This document shows, in pieces, positions 22,736-34,827 of a DNA stretch of 64,000 nt. The first letter of the stretch is position 1, and every line of letters starts with the position of its first letter. A model generated the notes under the pieces. It was given only the letters and a program-made list of their open reading frames with translations, was not told the DNA's origin and made no database searches. Made by a program: the position numbers and the translations under genes. Where the stretch lies: contig JALMGJ010000014.1 in assembly GCA_023362775.1 (NCBI GenBank), forward strand, positions 682,001 through 746,000. Direction: 5' to 3'. This DNA is from Charina bottae (taxonomy: Eukaryota; Chordata; Lepidosauria; Squamata; Charinaidae).

Positions 22736-23125
22736 TGTTAAAAAAGTCAAGGAGGTAGCCTGGGCTGTGTGATCAAACCCTACCCCCTTTTTTTTCCCAG
22801 GATGCCCCTGAATTAGAGGCAATTGAGATACCGCACTCTGTTGTTTTATTTACTCTGTTTCATTTATAAGGCAGGAAATTGCTGAGTCTCAGATTGCAAG
22901 AAAAAGGGAAATGCAGGTAAGGAAAGAATACCCCCCCCCCTTGTCCCTCACCTTAGCATTATTCCCCCCCCCCCAGGGTGTCCCCAGAATATGGTCAACA
23001 AGGCCAAGATGGTGGCCATGATGGTGCAATTGAAGCTCCGTCCGTTTTTTCATTTCATTGTACTATCAAGGCCACCATCTTGAACCTTGTTGACCACATT
23101 CTGCAGACAGCCCTGCTTCCCCCTC
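22736..23125. mobile_element. Foldback repeats (AAGATGGTGGCC family), one partial and one complete
   Basis: 22736-22812 holds a partial copy (aaaagtcaaggaggtagcct). 22975-23125 is a complete foldback: cagggtgtccccagaatatg and gtcaacaaggccaagatggt on one arm, aaggccaccatcttgaacct and gttgaccacattctgcagac on the other. Same dispersed family as 6960-7185. Confidence 0.7.
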
Positions 23126-24466
23126 ATCTCTTTCACCACTGGAAGACTTTTAGTATTGGGGCTATAAATTAGAGAAAAATAACTGGAGAAGAACGAGAAG
23201 GTAAAACAGGCAAGGGGAAGGCTCTCCCTTGATGGCTTCCTCTTTCAGAGTCAGCATCCAAACTCCAGTAATCCTTCCCCCACCAAAGAAGCCAGCATTG
23301 GTTGCCATGAAATGGCTAGACCATTCCAGCTTTCCATTAAGTTTTTGATTTAACCGAACAGTGCAGTGCTCCATATTTGCTGACATCAGTATTAAGGCTA
23401 GTTGAGGTTGTTTGGATTTTTTAAAAATCAGTAACTTAGTCACGTAGCTGGAAAGAGGACTAGAAAGAATTCCTAGATCAGTGCTGTTCTTCTGCTGAAC
23501 GAGAGATCATTCGGGTTAATGGTGACTTGATTGCAACTGGGCAGGCCCAGACTTCTTTGATGGAAGTCACCATTAAACCTGGTTTGAGAATTGAGAATAA
23601 GTCAGTGAGGGTGTGGTTTGCTGTCACCCTTTGGATGAAACCTTCCAAACAGACTGTTGCCACCCCAAAGAGAACATCTGTGTACAGTGGAAAACGTTTT
23701 TTGCAAAACCAGGAATGGAGAAACCACCTTCTTGAAGGGGAACTGGTACAGCTGGAAAGATGCCCTGTGTTTTGATAGCAGGATTCTGAAGGAATCCCAG
23801 AAAAATGTGTATTGGGGGGGGGGGGGGATAGCTCCATTTTCTTTAATTTCTCTTTCTCCCACAAATATACATCTGTAGCAGCAGGCGGAAATAATAAAGA
23901 AAGGGAGTACAGTTATTCCTCGGGGCATCAGCTTCAGGCAGTGGTACTTCCTCATGTAAATTGCCCTCATATTTTATTTTTCCCCTCCTGCTGAAATACT
24001 TCAGGACTCCGGTCAGCCTTCGCTTTTATGAACCTTGCAGATTGATTTTCCAGTGATATCTTCCCAACCCCCGACTTCATGATCAGAGTTCATTTATATA
24101 AATTATAGGGTGATTTATTTAATGGGCTGCTTTGAGCAACATAAATTCCATAACTTCTGTGCAATTTATGGTAAAACTTCCTATAAATCTTGGGGGGGGG
24201 GGGGGATTGCATCTAGGATGCAAACCGCAGAGAAGCTGGCAGAGACCAGGGTGGGGGGGATAGGAACTAGAAACTTGAGTCTGGAATTACTTCTTTGTCT
24301 ATATAAAAGAAAACGTGGTCCACTTTTATTTGAAGCAACTAATTCAGATAACAATGAAGATGAGAACTGCAAAGGAATCTGAACGGAAATAAACTACTAC
24401 AAAAGCATATGGCAAAGATTATTCAGCAAAAAGAAAGATCCTTCTTACTCCACTGCAAACATATTC
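23126..24466. other. Intergenic, no recognised feature
   Basis: Homopolymer G tracts (23813-23827, 24191-24205). No supported coding exon; overlapping short frames on both strands. Confidence 0.45.
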
Positions 24467-24474
24467 TTCTAGGA

Positions 24475-24915
24475 CAGAGCTTTCCAAACTGTGTGTCAGG
24501 ACACGTTAGTGTGTCGGCTGCAGTGTCTGGGTGTGTCCCAGCTGCTGCTGCCTCCAAACCTGCTGTGATTCCGCGCAGGTCCTAGTTCCTGCCTTGTGCC
24601 TTGCTGCCTCCAAACCTGCTGTGATTCTGCGCAGGTCCTAGTGCCTGCCTTGTGCCCTGCTGCCTCCAAACCTGCCCTGCCAAGATTCCACACAGATCCT
24701 AGTGCCTGCTTTGCACCTGGCTGCCTCCAAACCTGCCCTGCCAGGATTCCGCGCAGGTCCTAGTGCCTGCCTTGTGCCTTGCTGCCTCCAAACCTGCCCT
24801 GCCAGGATTCTGCGCAGGTCCTAGTGCCTGCCTTGTGCCCTGCTGTAAGAGTGTGTCGCGAAATGATGCATGTCTAAAAAGTGTGTCATCAACATGAAAA
24901 GTTTGGAAAGCTCTG
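24475..24915. mobile_element. hAT element, 441 bp, with internal minisatellite
   Basis: Inverted ends CAGAGCTTTCCAAACT and AGTTTGGAAAGCTCTG are exact complements. They are flanked by a perfect 8-bp duplication TTCTAGGA (24467-24474, 24916-24923), so this is a hAT-type insertion. Subterminal copies of gtgtgtc occur at both ends. No transposase. The centre is a five-copy minisatellite. Confidence 0.93.
24551..24840. repeat. 56/61-bp minisatellite inside the hAT element
   Basis: Units start with CCTCCAAACCTG at 24551, 24607, 24663, 24724 and 24785, spacing 56, 56, 61 and 61 bp. Each contains a gattcygcgcaggtcctagt-type segment. The 5-bp length step comes from a ccctgccaa insertion replacing ctgtg. 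Confidence 0.93.
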
Positions 24916-25084
24916 TTCTAGGAATTTCTGTTAGGCAAACAGTCAAAAGGTAGGTGTGTGCAAAGAGAGAGTAATCGCCTGTTGCCCCGGCCCCAGTTAT
25001 GTCTACACACACGACCCCACCATTGCTATTTGGAGTAAAATATTCAAGCGAGTAAAACGTTCCAATGAAATTAGGTGAAGTGCG

Positions 25085-25200
25085 TCCTGCCTATGCCCTG
25101 CACATAAAAAGTGGTCGGGCTTCAGTGGAGTGACCATGAGTGCCATCCTGACCTTTTTAATCTCACCCTGTGTCGTGTGTAGATGCAGAAATAACACGCC
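25085..25200. repeat. Foldback family partial copy
   Basis: Contains cctgcacataaaaagtggtc, gggcttcagtggagtgac and gtgccatcctgacctttttaa, matching the right part of the foldback family. Bases 24924-25084 contain nothing else recognised. Confidence 0.5.
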
Positions 25201-25552
25201 GAGGCCTGGAATCTAGTCTCTAGTGTTTATTGCATACCTACAAGCAGAAATCCTGCTAAACTAACAGTGCCTGAAGATTCCCAAGTATATCAGCTCAACC
25301 TAGGGTGGAGCTTTTTTCTGACATTTGGGGAAATAGGCTAGGCTCTCTGAGCTGCGTGCTCGCTTCTTATCCAGTGCTCCGCCCTCCTCTCTGCTTCCCC
25401 CGACACCCTGTGCAGTTGATGCAGAAAGACAGAGAAGGGGACATGTGGATCGACTCTTGATAATAGCATTAAGTTTTTCTTCTGTTGGAACTAGAAGAAG
25501 ACAGTGAATAAGAATTCATCCTGGAGAAGGAACCCCTTACTGTAGACTAGTG

Positions 25553-25681
25553 TTTCTCAACCTTGGCAACTTTAAGATGTGTGGACTTCAGCTCCCAGGA
25601 TTCCCCAGCCAGCCATGCTGGCTGGGGAATTCTGGGAGTTGAAGTCCACACATCTTAAAGTTGCCAAGGTTGAGAAACACT
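25553..25681. mobile_element. Complete palindromic hAT MITE
   Basis: Near-perfect palindrome, TAGTGTTTCTCAACC to GGTTGAGAAACACTG, around a gccagccatgctggctgggg centre. Flanks CTGTAGAC and TTGTAGAC form an 8-bp duplication with one mismatch. A transcript would form a strong hairpin. Confidence 0.92.
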
Positions 25682-25689
25682 GTTGTAGA

Positions 25690-27223
25690 CGGTTTCGGGA
25701 AGAGTGGGGAGGAAGATGTGAAAAAGAGTTTCAACCTCGCCAGATACAGGCAGATACAGGGGAGGAGGAGGAATAAATCCTACAGCTTTCATTTTTTTCC
25801 TTAGTTCCTAAGGAAAGGGGGATGTTGTTACCTTATCCAGACTGGCTAGGCCTTGAAAACAAACCCCAGAGGAGACCAGCTATGGGGCACAGGCCACTAT
25901 GGGAGGACAAACGGGTCGAAGAAGAGAATTTGAAGGGATAAACATTGAAAGAATACCGTTCATAACTCATCACAGATGCTAGTCTGGGAAAACGTTTCAT
26001 TACTCTCTCATAAGGCTATTGATCAAAACTGACAGTGACATGGTGCAGCGAAATGTAGGAACATCGCTTTGGAAACATTGGGGGAGAAGGAGTTGCATTT
26101 TCTTGTCATAAAAAACATGTAATCATTTTTTATGTTGGCTTTTCTTGGGCTCATATTCAGTTGTACTAGAACTCTGCCATGAGGAGCATTCTCACGTTCT
26201 CTGTACTTGCAGATTGGAGTTACGACATGTTGCAAGATCTGATCCAATTGATCCAATTTGAATAGCTAACTTGATACAGGAATTGGTCTTGTTTGGCTTG
26301 GATGCCTGAGTCAATCCAAATTGAATCACTGGATTTGCTAAAAACCCATTGGATTTGGTAACCCAATTCAGTTCATGAAGTCAATCAAATTGCCATTTGA
26401 TTTCCGAATTTAAAATCGGCACTCCCCTAATTCCTATGTTACTTAGTCCATTACTAGCCTAGAAATAATTGCATTGGCTTATCTGTAAAACATGAGGAAC
26501 TAGAGAGAAGGAAATATTGAAACTGCAGCGAATAAGCTCAGTAAGTCCCTCCCTCCCTTCCTTCCTTTAAAAGCAGTGTCATCCCTAAGGATGAATAATA
26601 GCTGGCAGATTCCTAAACACTATGAATAACCTCCCTCTCATTATTTTAATACAAATTTGATGTGTAATTAATTCTGGGTCTTCACACACACACACTTGAT
26701 TAATTGCACACAGGTGCCGTGACACACATTGGAACTGCAGTTGTGTTCATTTGCTCCCTGGTTCCTGTCTTAGTCCAGGAGAGATCGGCAAGTAGGATAA
26801 GAATGAGCTGAAACCACATTCTTCCTCTGTGATGATTGAGTGGTGGAACTGCCAATCAAAGAGGGCAACACCCCCTCCTAGATTCTATTCCAGCAGAGGG
26901 AGGGGAGGGGAAGAGGGATTTGAAGGTATGGTGGTAAAGGGTTAGGGTTAGACTGCTCTGAGGGATGCTCAGAGTCCAAGTCTGGGAAAAGGTCCCCATC
27001 AGGAACAATTTAGGGCCAACTTAGGATATAAATAATTGTTGCAGTCATTGAAGAAAAGTCCATTTGTCCCTTTATTTCTATGTTAACCAACGGTCTGTGT
27101 TTCCTTGTATCTTCCCATGTTCCACCCGTTCATTGCTTTTACAGAATTAACGAATGTCTAGCTCCCCCCCCCCCAAGAGATTTACTGGTTACAGCAGAAC
27201 AACAGGATAATACGGTGATAAAT
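25690..27223. other. Intergenic, no recognised feature
   Basis: AT-rich unique sequence. Bases about 26600-26720 (attttaatacaaatttgatg, then gtgtaattaattctgg) are non-repetitive and could be conserved, but this is unproven. A two-copy GGGTTA motif at 26940 is too short to be a telomeric repeat. Confidence 0.4.
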
Positions 27224-27232
27224 TAGATAGAT

Positions 27233-27287
<55 letters not shown>

Positions 27288-27304
27288 GATAGATAGATGA
27301 TAGA

Positions 27305-27382
<78 letters not shown>
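27224..27382. repeat. (GATA)n(GACA)n Bkm-type microsatellite
   Basis: About 100 bp of GATA units switch abruptly near 27322 to about 60 bp of uninterrupted GACA units. This two-part composition is that of the Bkm satellite first described in snakes. The - strand frame (SLSVCLSVCLS) is an artefact. Confidence 0.97.
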
Positions 27383-28588
27383 GGAAGGCAAAGAGCCCAC
27401 AGCTAGGAGGTCCGGAGACTGCACCGTAACACTGATGAGGCCCACATTGGGGTGACGGCTGGCAGTCGAGTGACTCCGGGGCTTGACTCCTGGAGAGGAA
27501 TTCTGCACAGACTCAGATCCCAGAAGGAGGTGTGAACATTTGTTTAATTTGATTTCCAGGGTGGCAGACACGCAAACTGGAAATGCCTTCGAGGAAGGAT
27601 AAATGTCAGTGCTGAAGTTCAACTGTTTGCTTAACTCCTGTATTTGGGGAACAGCGGGGCCCGGTGATAAAGCATCCTGTCATCCTCTCGGTTATTATCA
27701 ACTACTGCTGGGCCGCAAGGCAGAAATATTCCTAGGGCTTGCCTTGATGAAGCACTCTCAGCCGCTCCTACCTGCAATGAACAGATTAAGTGGGAAGAAT
27801 GGAGTCGCTGGCATTAGCATTTCCAGAGCGGTTGTTTTCTTCTCTTTGTGGGCTTCTCTCTGCAGGCACCGTGATGCTTTAGCGCCTGCATCCCGAGAAG
27901 TGGTTGCCATGGCGATGGGAGCAGCATCCCTGCAGCCCAGCCTACTTGGCATCCTCTATCCATCCTAGCGCATCAGAGAACCAGGCAACGCGTTCTCAAG
28001 CCAGCTGTGACGCCAGACAGATCACCAACCTCCCCAGTCATTTGGAAGCATTTATGATTCATCGCCAGGTTTTCACAACAGTCCGAGGTGGTGAGGATAA
28101 ATGTCTCCAATTATTTGACTCCTGCTTCCCCACCCCACCCTGGGATTTGGTCATCGGATCTTCCTTCATCGAACCACTGTTGCTATGGCTGCAAACATTC
28201 ATTGACAACTTGGTTGAAGGGGTCAAAAGAAAAAAAGGTTCTAAAGGCTGGGGAATTCTGGGAGTTGAAGTCTACACGTCTTAAAGTGGCCAGGTTTGAA
28301 AAACACTGCCCTAAATAATTAAAATCACATTGCATTGAATGGCCAGCAGATGGCAGTGAAAACAGCAATGGAAGAGGCAACAGAAGTTTGTCCAGATTTT
28401 TCAGAAAATGTCCAGCAGATTTTCCTAATTAGGTGCCCTGCAGTTGTTTTAAGCTTGAAATTCCCAAGTTCCTGCCCAGGTCCCTCTGTAGAGGCAGGCC
28501 TCTGTGGATGGGACTATTCCTCCATGTCACCACCATTCCTGTCTTTTGCTTCCTCTTTGGTCCTGCCTCACAAACTGTCTCACAAACC
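27383..28588. other. Intergenic; half MITE at 28247-28308
   Basis: The right half of the CAGTGTTTCTCAACC MITE is at 28247-28308 (ggctggggaattctgggagt to gaaaaacactg). No supported gene elsewhere. The 121-126-codon frames at 27603-28284 have no domain. Confidence 0.45.

Positions 28589-28623
<35 letters not shown>
28589..28623. repeat. (CA)n microsatellite
   Basis: About 17 CA dinucleotides. The threonine-histidine and cysteine-valine runs in the frames through it are artefacts. Confidence 0.97.
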
Positions 28624-28625
<2 letters not shown>

Positions 28626-31600
28626 CTTTTCCCCTTCGCCATGCGCTTTCCTCAAGTTCATGAGTCTTTGTATCAACCAGTTGATCAGTCCCTCTTCTGT
28701 TCTTCTGTTGTTCTCTGATTGACTTTGCCTTCTGGACTCAACTTCCATTCCTCCACGAGTCAATCCACCTGCGTGGAGGAATCTAGAGTGGAGGGACCCT
28801 GCGTGGAGGAATCTGGACGGGCAAACAATAGCTGGGGTTGAAGCATTGTGGTTCTTGCCCTGTTCCCATTTTAGGGAACACGAGTGGAATCTGAGTCGTA
28901 CTGATCTGTTCTAGATAACTGGGGCTGTCTCCTCAGCACATCCATCTTGTCTATGGCACGGCCCCCGTGAGGGTTCATGACTGAAAAAGTCCTCAGTTTG
29001 GCAAAATGAGAAACTTGTGTGCTCTGCTGTGGGAGGAAGTTCAAAAACTCCACATTCAGGTTCTACTTTGCTGAAGACAAGCATTGCTATATTTCACTGA
29101 GAGCTATTGCTAGGGTAGGACAACAGATAAAACGTAAGTAACAATAAATCAATAATACGACTAGGATGTGGAATAAAAGTCTTACAATTAAATACATTAG
29201 GGAATTTGACAGATGCATATAGCCTTGGGATTTCCTGGCGCATCCATCTTCCTTTGCTTTTCCTCTCAAAATTACACAGTTCTAATTTAGTGAGGCAGCC
29301 CGATCTTCAGATGCAAGTCCTCCAGATCAGATGGAGTAGAGGAGAACGGAAACGTTAGCAAAAGAATCCTAATGCATGATGCGGGTGTGAGCGCTGAGAC
29401 TTTTTTCAACCCGAATTGTTAGCCTAAAAATACTGTTTGAAATAAAAGAGAGCGGATGAGGGAACATGACTGCTTTCTCACCACAATTTCTTCTGGGAAA
29501 CTCTTCCATTGCTCTTATTCTAATCATTAATTAAGATGATTATTGTAAATGGGTTTGGGTACCTAGCTGTCAGGCACTACAGAGCAGATTCTAAATATTC
29601 TCATCAATGAGAAACAGAATCATCACTGCTAAGTGATAATGAGTGGATTTATTTCTGATTCAGAATAATGTTGCTGTTATCTTTCCTTTAAAGATTCAGT
29701 GTGGCCCATGGGATCCTTCCTCCTCCTCCTGCCCCCATCCACTCCACACTGAGCTTCAGCATGGCATCAGCTGGTACAAGGCTGGCATCAATTCCTTGTT
29801 TGGAAAGCAAAGGAGGGACTTTTAAAGGTTCAGAGCAAGCTAATAGCAGGATGTGCACCTGGACCTCCACCATTCCTTCTCCCTGCATCCTAAGCCAGTG
29901 TATTTTTTCCATTCTTCATTGCCTTTGTCCACTGAAAAGTGAGGGATTGGGCATGTCGGGGGGAGGGTTTTAAAAAATCAAGATCACAGCTGAGACTGCA
30001 CAATTGAAGTCCCACCCCTTTTACATATGCTGCACATGTGATGCATGAAAAAAGGCGCAGGGCTTCAGTTGCACAGTCGCAGGCACCATTTTGACATCTT
30101 TGACACACAGACGCCCACACCCCCAAGGATCCAAAATGCCTGGGGAAAACAATAAATCTTGGGCTTAACCTGTTTACTGATTGGTTTCCCTGCCTACATG
30201 AGCATTATGGATCCCTCTGATTCGTTCGTCATACTTCAGACAGCCCAGATCCTCATGTGGGGAACCAACCGCCACCCCTCTTTCCCAAAGGTCCCAGTCT
30301 GGACACCTCCCAACCAGGCCTCCCTTTTGAATTTCCCTCCCCTTCTGCCCGCCCCGCCCTGCCCTCTTGCTCCAGGCACTTTCCAATTCCATGGGGCGAG
30401 GCTGCAACATCAGAGACCCAACGAAACTGGCCCAGGAATTGGACCGGAATCACGGCTGCCTCCTTCGCGTGACGCCAAAGGTTCCTCATCTCGGCTGCCC
30501 TCTTTTGCCAACCTGTTCCACCTCCCCCGAGCAATTAATCGAGGGAGGCATGAGCAAGCAGCCAGCACACCGGGTTTGCACCTCCCTATCCTTTCAGTAT
30601 CACGCCCAGCACTCAGTCAGTCAATCAATAATTAGTTTAATGGCTTATATTTAAGGCCCAGATCATCCACAGGACACTTCTTAAAAAATATATATCTTAG
30701 TATCAAGACGATAATGAGAACTGTGAATGAGGAGGAGGATGTCTCTGGGCAGATGCACTCGGCATGAAGGGTAGCTCTCAAGTCAAGTGATGGATCTTGA
30801 AGGTATTACACGTGACCAATTTCCTTCTTTCCCAAAATGGGCATCTCTTTCTTTCATTGGCAACAGGAGATGTGCTATTCCCCGAAACTTCATTTGTGTT
30901 CAGGCCACAAATCCATTCTCACAAAGTTCGTTCTCCCTCCGTTTAGATTGCAGTATTTAACCTGACGGGCATTACATGTTGAGGGAGCCATCCTACTAAC
31001 TGTATTTAGAGAAGTAAATCTGTCATATGGACTTCTCTATTTATTTGATGCAGTCCCCACCTTTCCTCAACGTTCAGAGAGGGACACCCTGACAATACGC
31101 CTTCCCTCATTTTATTAGATTTAAGCCCCGTCTTTTCTCCAAGGCGGTGAGCGTAGCATATAATATATTGTGTTTTTACATCAAACGTAACTGCAAGCTG
31201 CATTTAACACCAGCTATGTCTAAAACCCAAGATTGTGTTACTGATTGAATAGTTGGACCCCAAAAAGATACGATTTTCCTTTGATCTTATCCATCTACCA
31301 TTCCCACCCAACTTTGTATTGATCTCTATAGAGCAGGATAAAATTAATAAACATGGAAAATGCCAAGTTAAGTGCCCATTACCATCTAATCAAGTACATC
31401 TTAATCAAATGGGTAATCAATGCTAAAATCCATCATTTTCTACGTCGACTTCCTCCCATTCTACTGCTCTAACGGGATTTCTTTTTTCTAAAATCCAACC
31501 AAACGGAAAGGGTAGAGCGAGGTTTCTGGGGCGGGAAAAGCCATCAGATTGAAGTTTGGCTTCCTGGTGTAGAAGAAACTCCTATGTATATGCAGGGAGC

Positions 31601-34600
31601 TGGGAAGTTATACCCTGGGCTAGCTGACCAAAACATGGTCCAGCAAAAGCCCCAGAGAAATGAAGGAAAGCCAACCTCATCTTTCTACCACTTCTTCTAT
31701 GGCCTACAGCTTACCCCAGGTTTGTTGTGCCAGCCTGGGAAAGTTTGCTCCAAAAGGGGAGCAGACTACTGAAAACAGGCCAGTGGATGCTTTGTTTCTT
31801 TCCTGGCGCAGGTGTGGTCTCCCAATTTACCTCTCCTATGGAACTCAGGGCTTCCCCTTCACGAAGATCCTGGGCTACCTGTTCTCTGGGATTGCCCTAA
31901 ATCACTTTCGTGCCTAAATAGCTTTTAGAGCTGAAGGACAGGGAAGCCAGAAAGTCGAATTCCTGCCTACTTAAGAGCAGGAATGTAGAAGCAGCAGGAT
32001 TTCCACCGGGAGTGGGCGAGGTGTCTTGTCTCACTCATGCCTCACCTGAGATGCTGCAATCCGCCTCTGGGGTAGTTGTCATCGCACAGAGCAGAGAGAC
32101 TCAGCTGTATGTCATGAACTGGCCCTTGGCAGATTGCAGAAACAGGCTGGAGAGAACAAAAGTTAATGATCCACCCCAAAGAACAGGGGGAGTGGGGGGT
32201 TGAAGTTACACCTGGGAGGAAGTCATGGTGAAAAATAAAAAAATAGGCCATTGGTTTCAGAGGAGCAGAAAATCTGATCAGAAAATCTGACGTAAAATTT
32301 GGGCTTGATTTTGTATATTTCAAAGCCGAACCTGCTTTGAAGGAGGACAGGATCCAACACGAAGACGCTCATTGGTTGCGCTGCTGACATCTGAAATCCA
32401 CCCAGCCCACGCCTGAGCTGCTGTGACGTCATGGAAATTTCAAGCATGTTCCAGTTTCCCAGCTGGAAGCTACGGAATATTCATAAGCAGGGCAGCTTTT
32501 TTTTACAAAGAACGACGAAAAAAGAGGCGCGAATGTGGAAACTGCATTTCTTTGGTAGAGAATGTATTTTTATAATACTTGGGGTGGGGGGGATCTTACA
32601 ATACTAAAACAAAAAAACTTACATTCAGCACTTTTTTTAGAATTATAACTTCTGATTACTAATATTCGCAATCATTATTTGGGGGATGAATTATAACCAG
32701 TGGCCCCCTAACCCAAATCAATTTTAGCTCATTAATTGTAGTACCTAATTTGGGAAAATAGATTTTGGATTTCACTATTTTAATTAATTACAATATTATT
32801 ATTATTTTTACTGCATTTTATTTTTGTAATAAATCCTGCAAGCCACCTAGAATCTGTTCGATTTCAGGCACCAGACAAATCTTATACATAAACAAACTAA
32901 CAAACAAACAGACAGACAACCACACTGATCAGGTAGTAGGAGGGCAGAAGGATTTCTATCCAGAAAATGAATTCTAGGGAACTTGCGCTGTAAGACACGG
33001 GATCAACGTATCTCTCAGGATGCAAGAAAGAACTTCCCATTTGATGCAGTCTTAAAAGGAAATCCAAGGCTTTTGTGCTTGCAGATGTTATGAAACTTGG
33101 GACAGGAGAAAGGAACTGAATGTACATATGAACATGCAGATGCTATTTTAATTTTGGAAAATGTCCTAAGGCCTCTCACATACTTGCAAGCTTATAGCAA
33201 CATCTCTTTACATTTAAGGTTGGATTTAAGTTAGACTTCCTTCTGGGAAAGTATGGTCTTTATCCATAGGCCATTGCTTGCAAATGCCACAGGTAGATTC
33301 ACTGCCAGACAATGACCAAAGTCCTACTGATTTCCTTTTTTTAAAAAAAATAATTTTTATTAAAGAAGATTTTTACAAATTAGAAACAAAACAAAATTAA
33401 AGAAAAAAGGAAGTAAAGAAAAGTAAAAGTGATAAGTAAACAGAAAAGAAATGAAAGAGAAATAAAGAGAAAAAAGATAAAAAGAAGCGGCTTCCCATTT
33501 TCTTTACAGCAGTTATAAATGCATTTATACTTTATCCTATCTGTCTATAGTTACAGCGTGGCTCCCTTCTTTCCATATTCTACCCTTTCTAATTGTCAAA
33601 CCCATTGATCACAAGGTTTTTTTTTTCTGTTTTCAGCAACAAGTCCATAAAGGGTTTCCAGTCACAGACTAAGATCATTTCCCAAAGGCACCGCAACATT
33701 TGAAAACCGCTCTGGTCCAACCAACTTGGCTTCACTCCAGCACATGGGGCCGGTCCAGTCTTCTGCGGCTCGATGCCCAGACATTTCTGGACTGCACCTC
33801 CCATGTTGGATTTGATGGGAGCTGAAGGACAATCAAAAGCAGCCGAGTCTCAGATGTATGAAGCGAGGCACGAAGCAAGCCGAGTCGTCACCTTTTAGAA
33901 GGCCAAATGCTGCCAACGGAATGTACTGTTCAAATAACTTCTTGCGCAGTGAGACATTTGCACATTGTCTTTTCTGGTTGGCTTTTAACCCAGGAGATTA
34001 TTTTATCAGAACTGCCTGATTCAAGGAATGCCTTTATTTAGGGGGTCCGGGGCTATTATCCCTTTTTTCCCCTAGCAGCAGGGTGTGTTTTATTTTTTTA
34101 ACATGCCTCAAAGGCTACCCTTTTGGATGGTGGAATTTCTCCCTTAAGAAATGCTGCCTGCCGTGTTGCTCCAGGGAGGGGAGAGACTAAAAACCCCACA
34201 GTAAGCAAACCTACTAGGGACACCCGTGGGGAAGGGGGGGGCAGGTTGCCTTTCCATAAAATGTGTTAATTGGAAAAGGTGCGCCTGGACTCCTCCTGAT
34301 TTTTGGCTGCCCTAGACTGACCGGGCTCCCCTCCTACTACCCCCCATGGCTACCTTGCCTGGCAGATATTCTCCATTTCCCTGGGGAGAGACCATAAAAG
34401 GCTGGATTGCCTGATAGATCTACAGGAATCTGTTGAAGTTCTTTGCACTCTGGAGATGCGGATCCAGATAGGGATACAAAAAACAGAAACTGGTGGAGAA
34501 AACCAGCTCGGTTGCCGGGATGACAACCAAGGAAGCTGCTCTTCTCCTCTCTGAAGACAATGCCTCGGAGGCAATCCAAGTCATGATCACATACCCCCCC

Positions 34601-34730
34601 AGGGGTCCCACACTCCCACAGGCCCTTTGGGTTTCGTTCAGCAGCAGCAAAGAAAGAAGAGCATCCCAAATGTGTCACCACTCTGAAACCTCCCACTAGG
34701 GAGGGTGTGAAAGGGAAAGAATGTGCAACC
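28624..34730. other. Intergenic; one foldback repeat and a CRE palindrome
   Basis: No supported gene. A foldback-family copy lies at about 29955-30125 (aaatcaagatcacagctgag; gcaccattttgacatctttg). LINE-like tails: 32820-32920 (aatcctgcaagccacctaga then caaac repeats) and an A/T-rich one at about 33330-33480. Bases about 29500-29640 (taatcattaattaagatgat) are AT-rich and non-repetitive, a possible conserved element. A TGACGTCA palindrome is at 32424-32431. Confidence 0.45.
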
Positions 34731-34739
34731 TCCAGAGGA

Positions 34740-34745
34740 TATAAG
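34740..34745 (+). promoter_or_regulatory. TATA-like box of the PLET1-like gene
   Basis: TATAAG within gaggatataagagcttgg, 88 bp before the start codon. This would put the transcription start near 34770 and give a 5' UTR of about 60 nt. Position is plausible; usage is inferred. Confidence 0.5.
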
Positions 34746-34827
34746 AGCTTGGCCAGCAGCTGTCCTCCAAAGATCTCAAGTGCCAACCAGGTGAACCTTG
34801 CGGAGAGGGAGGGAGAAAACTTGGAAG

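Noticed and set aside
26938..26952. Possible interstitial telomeric repeat (GGGTTAGGGTTA)
   Set aside because: Only two units; common by chance.
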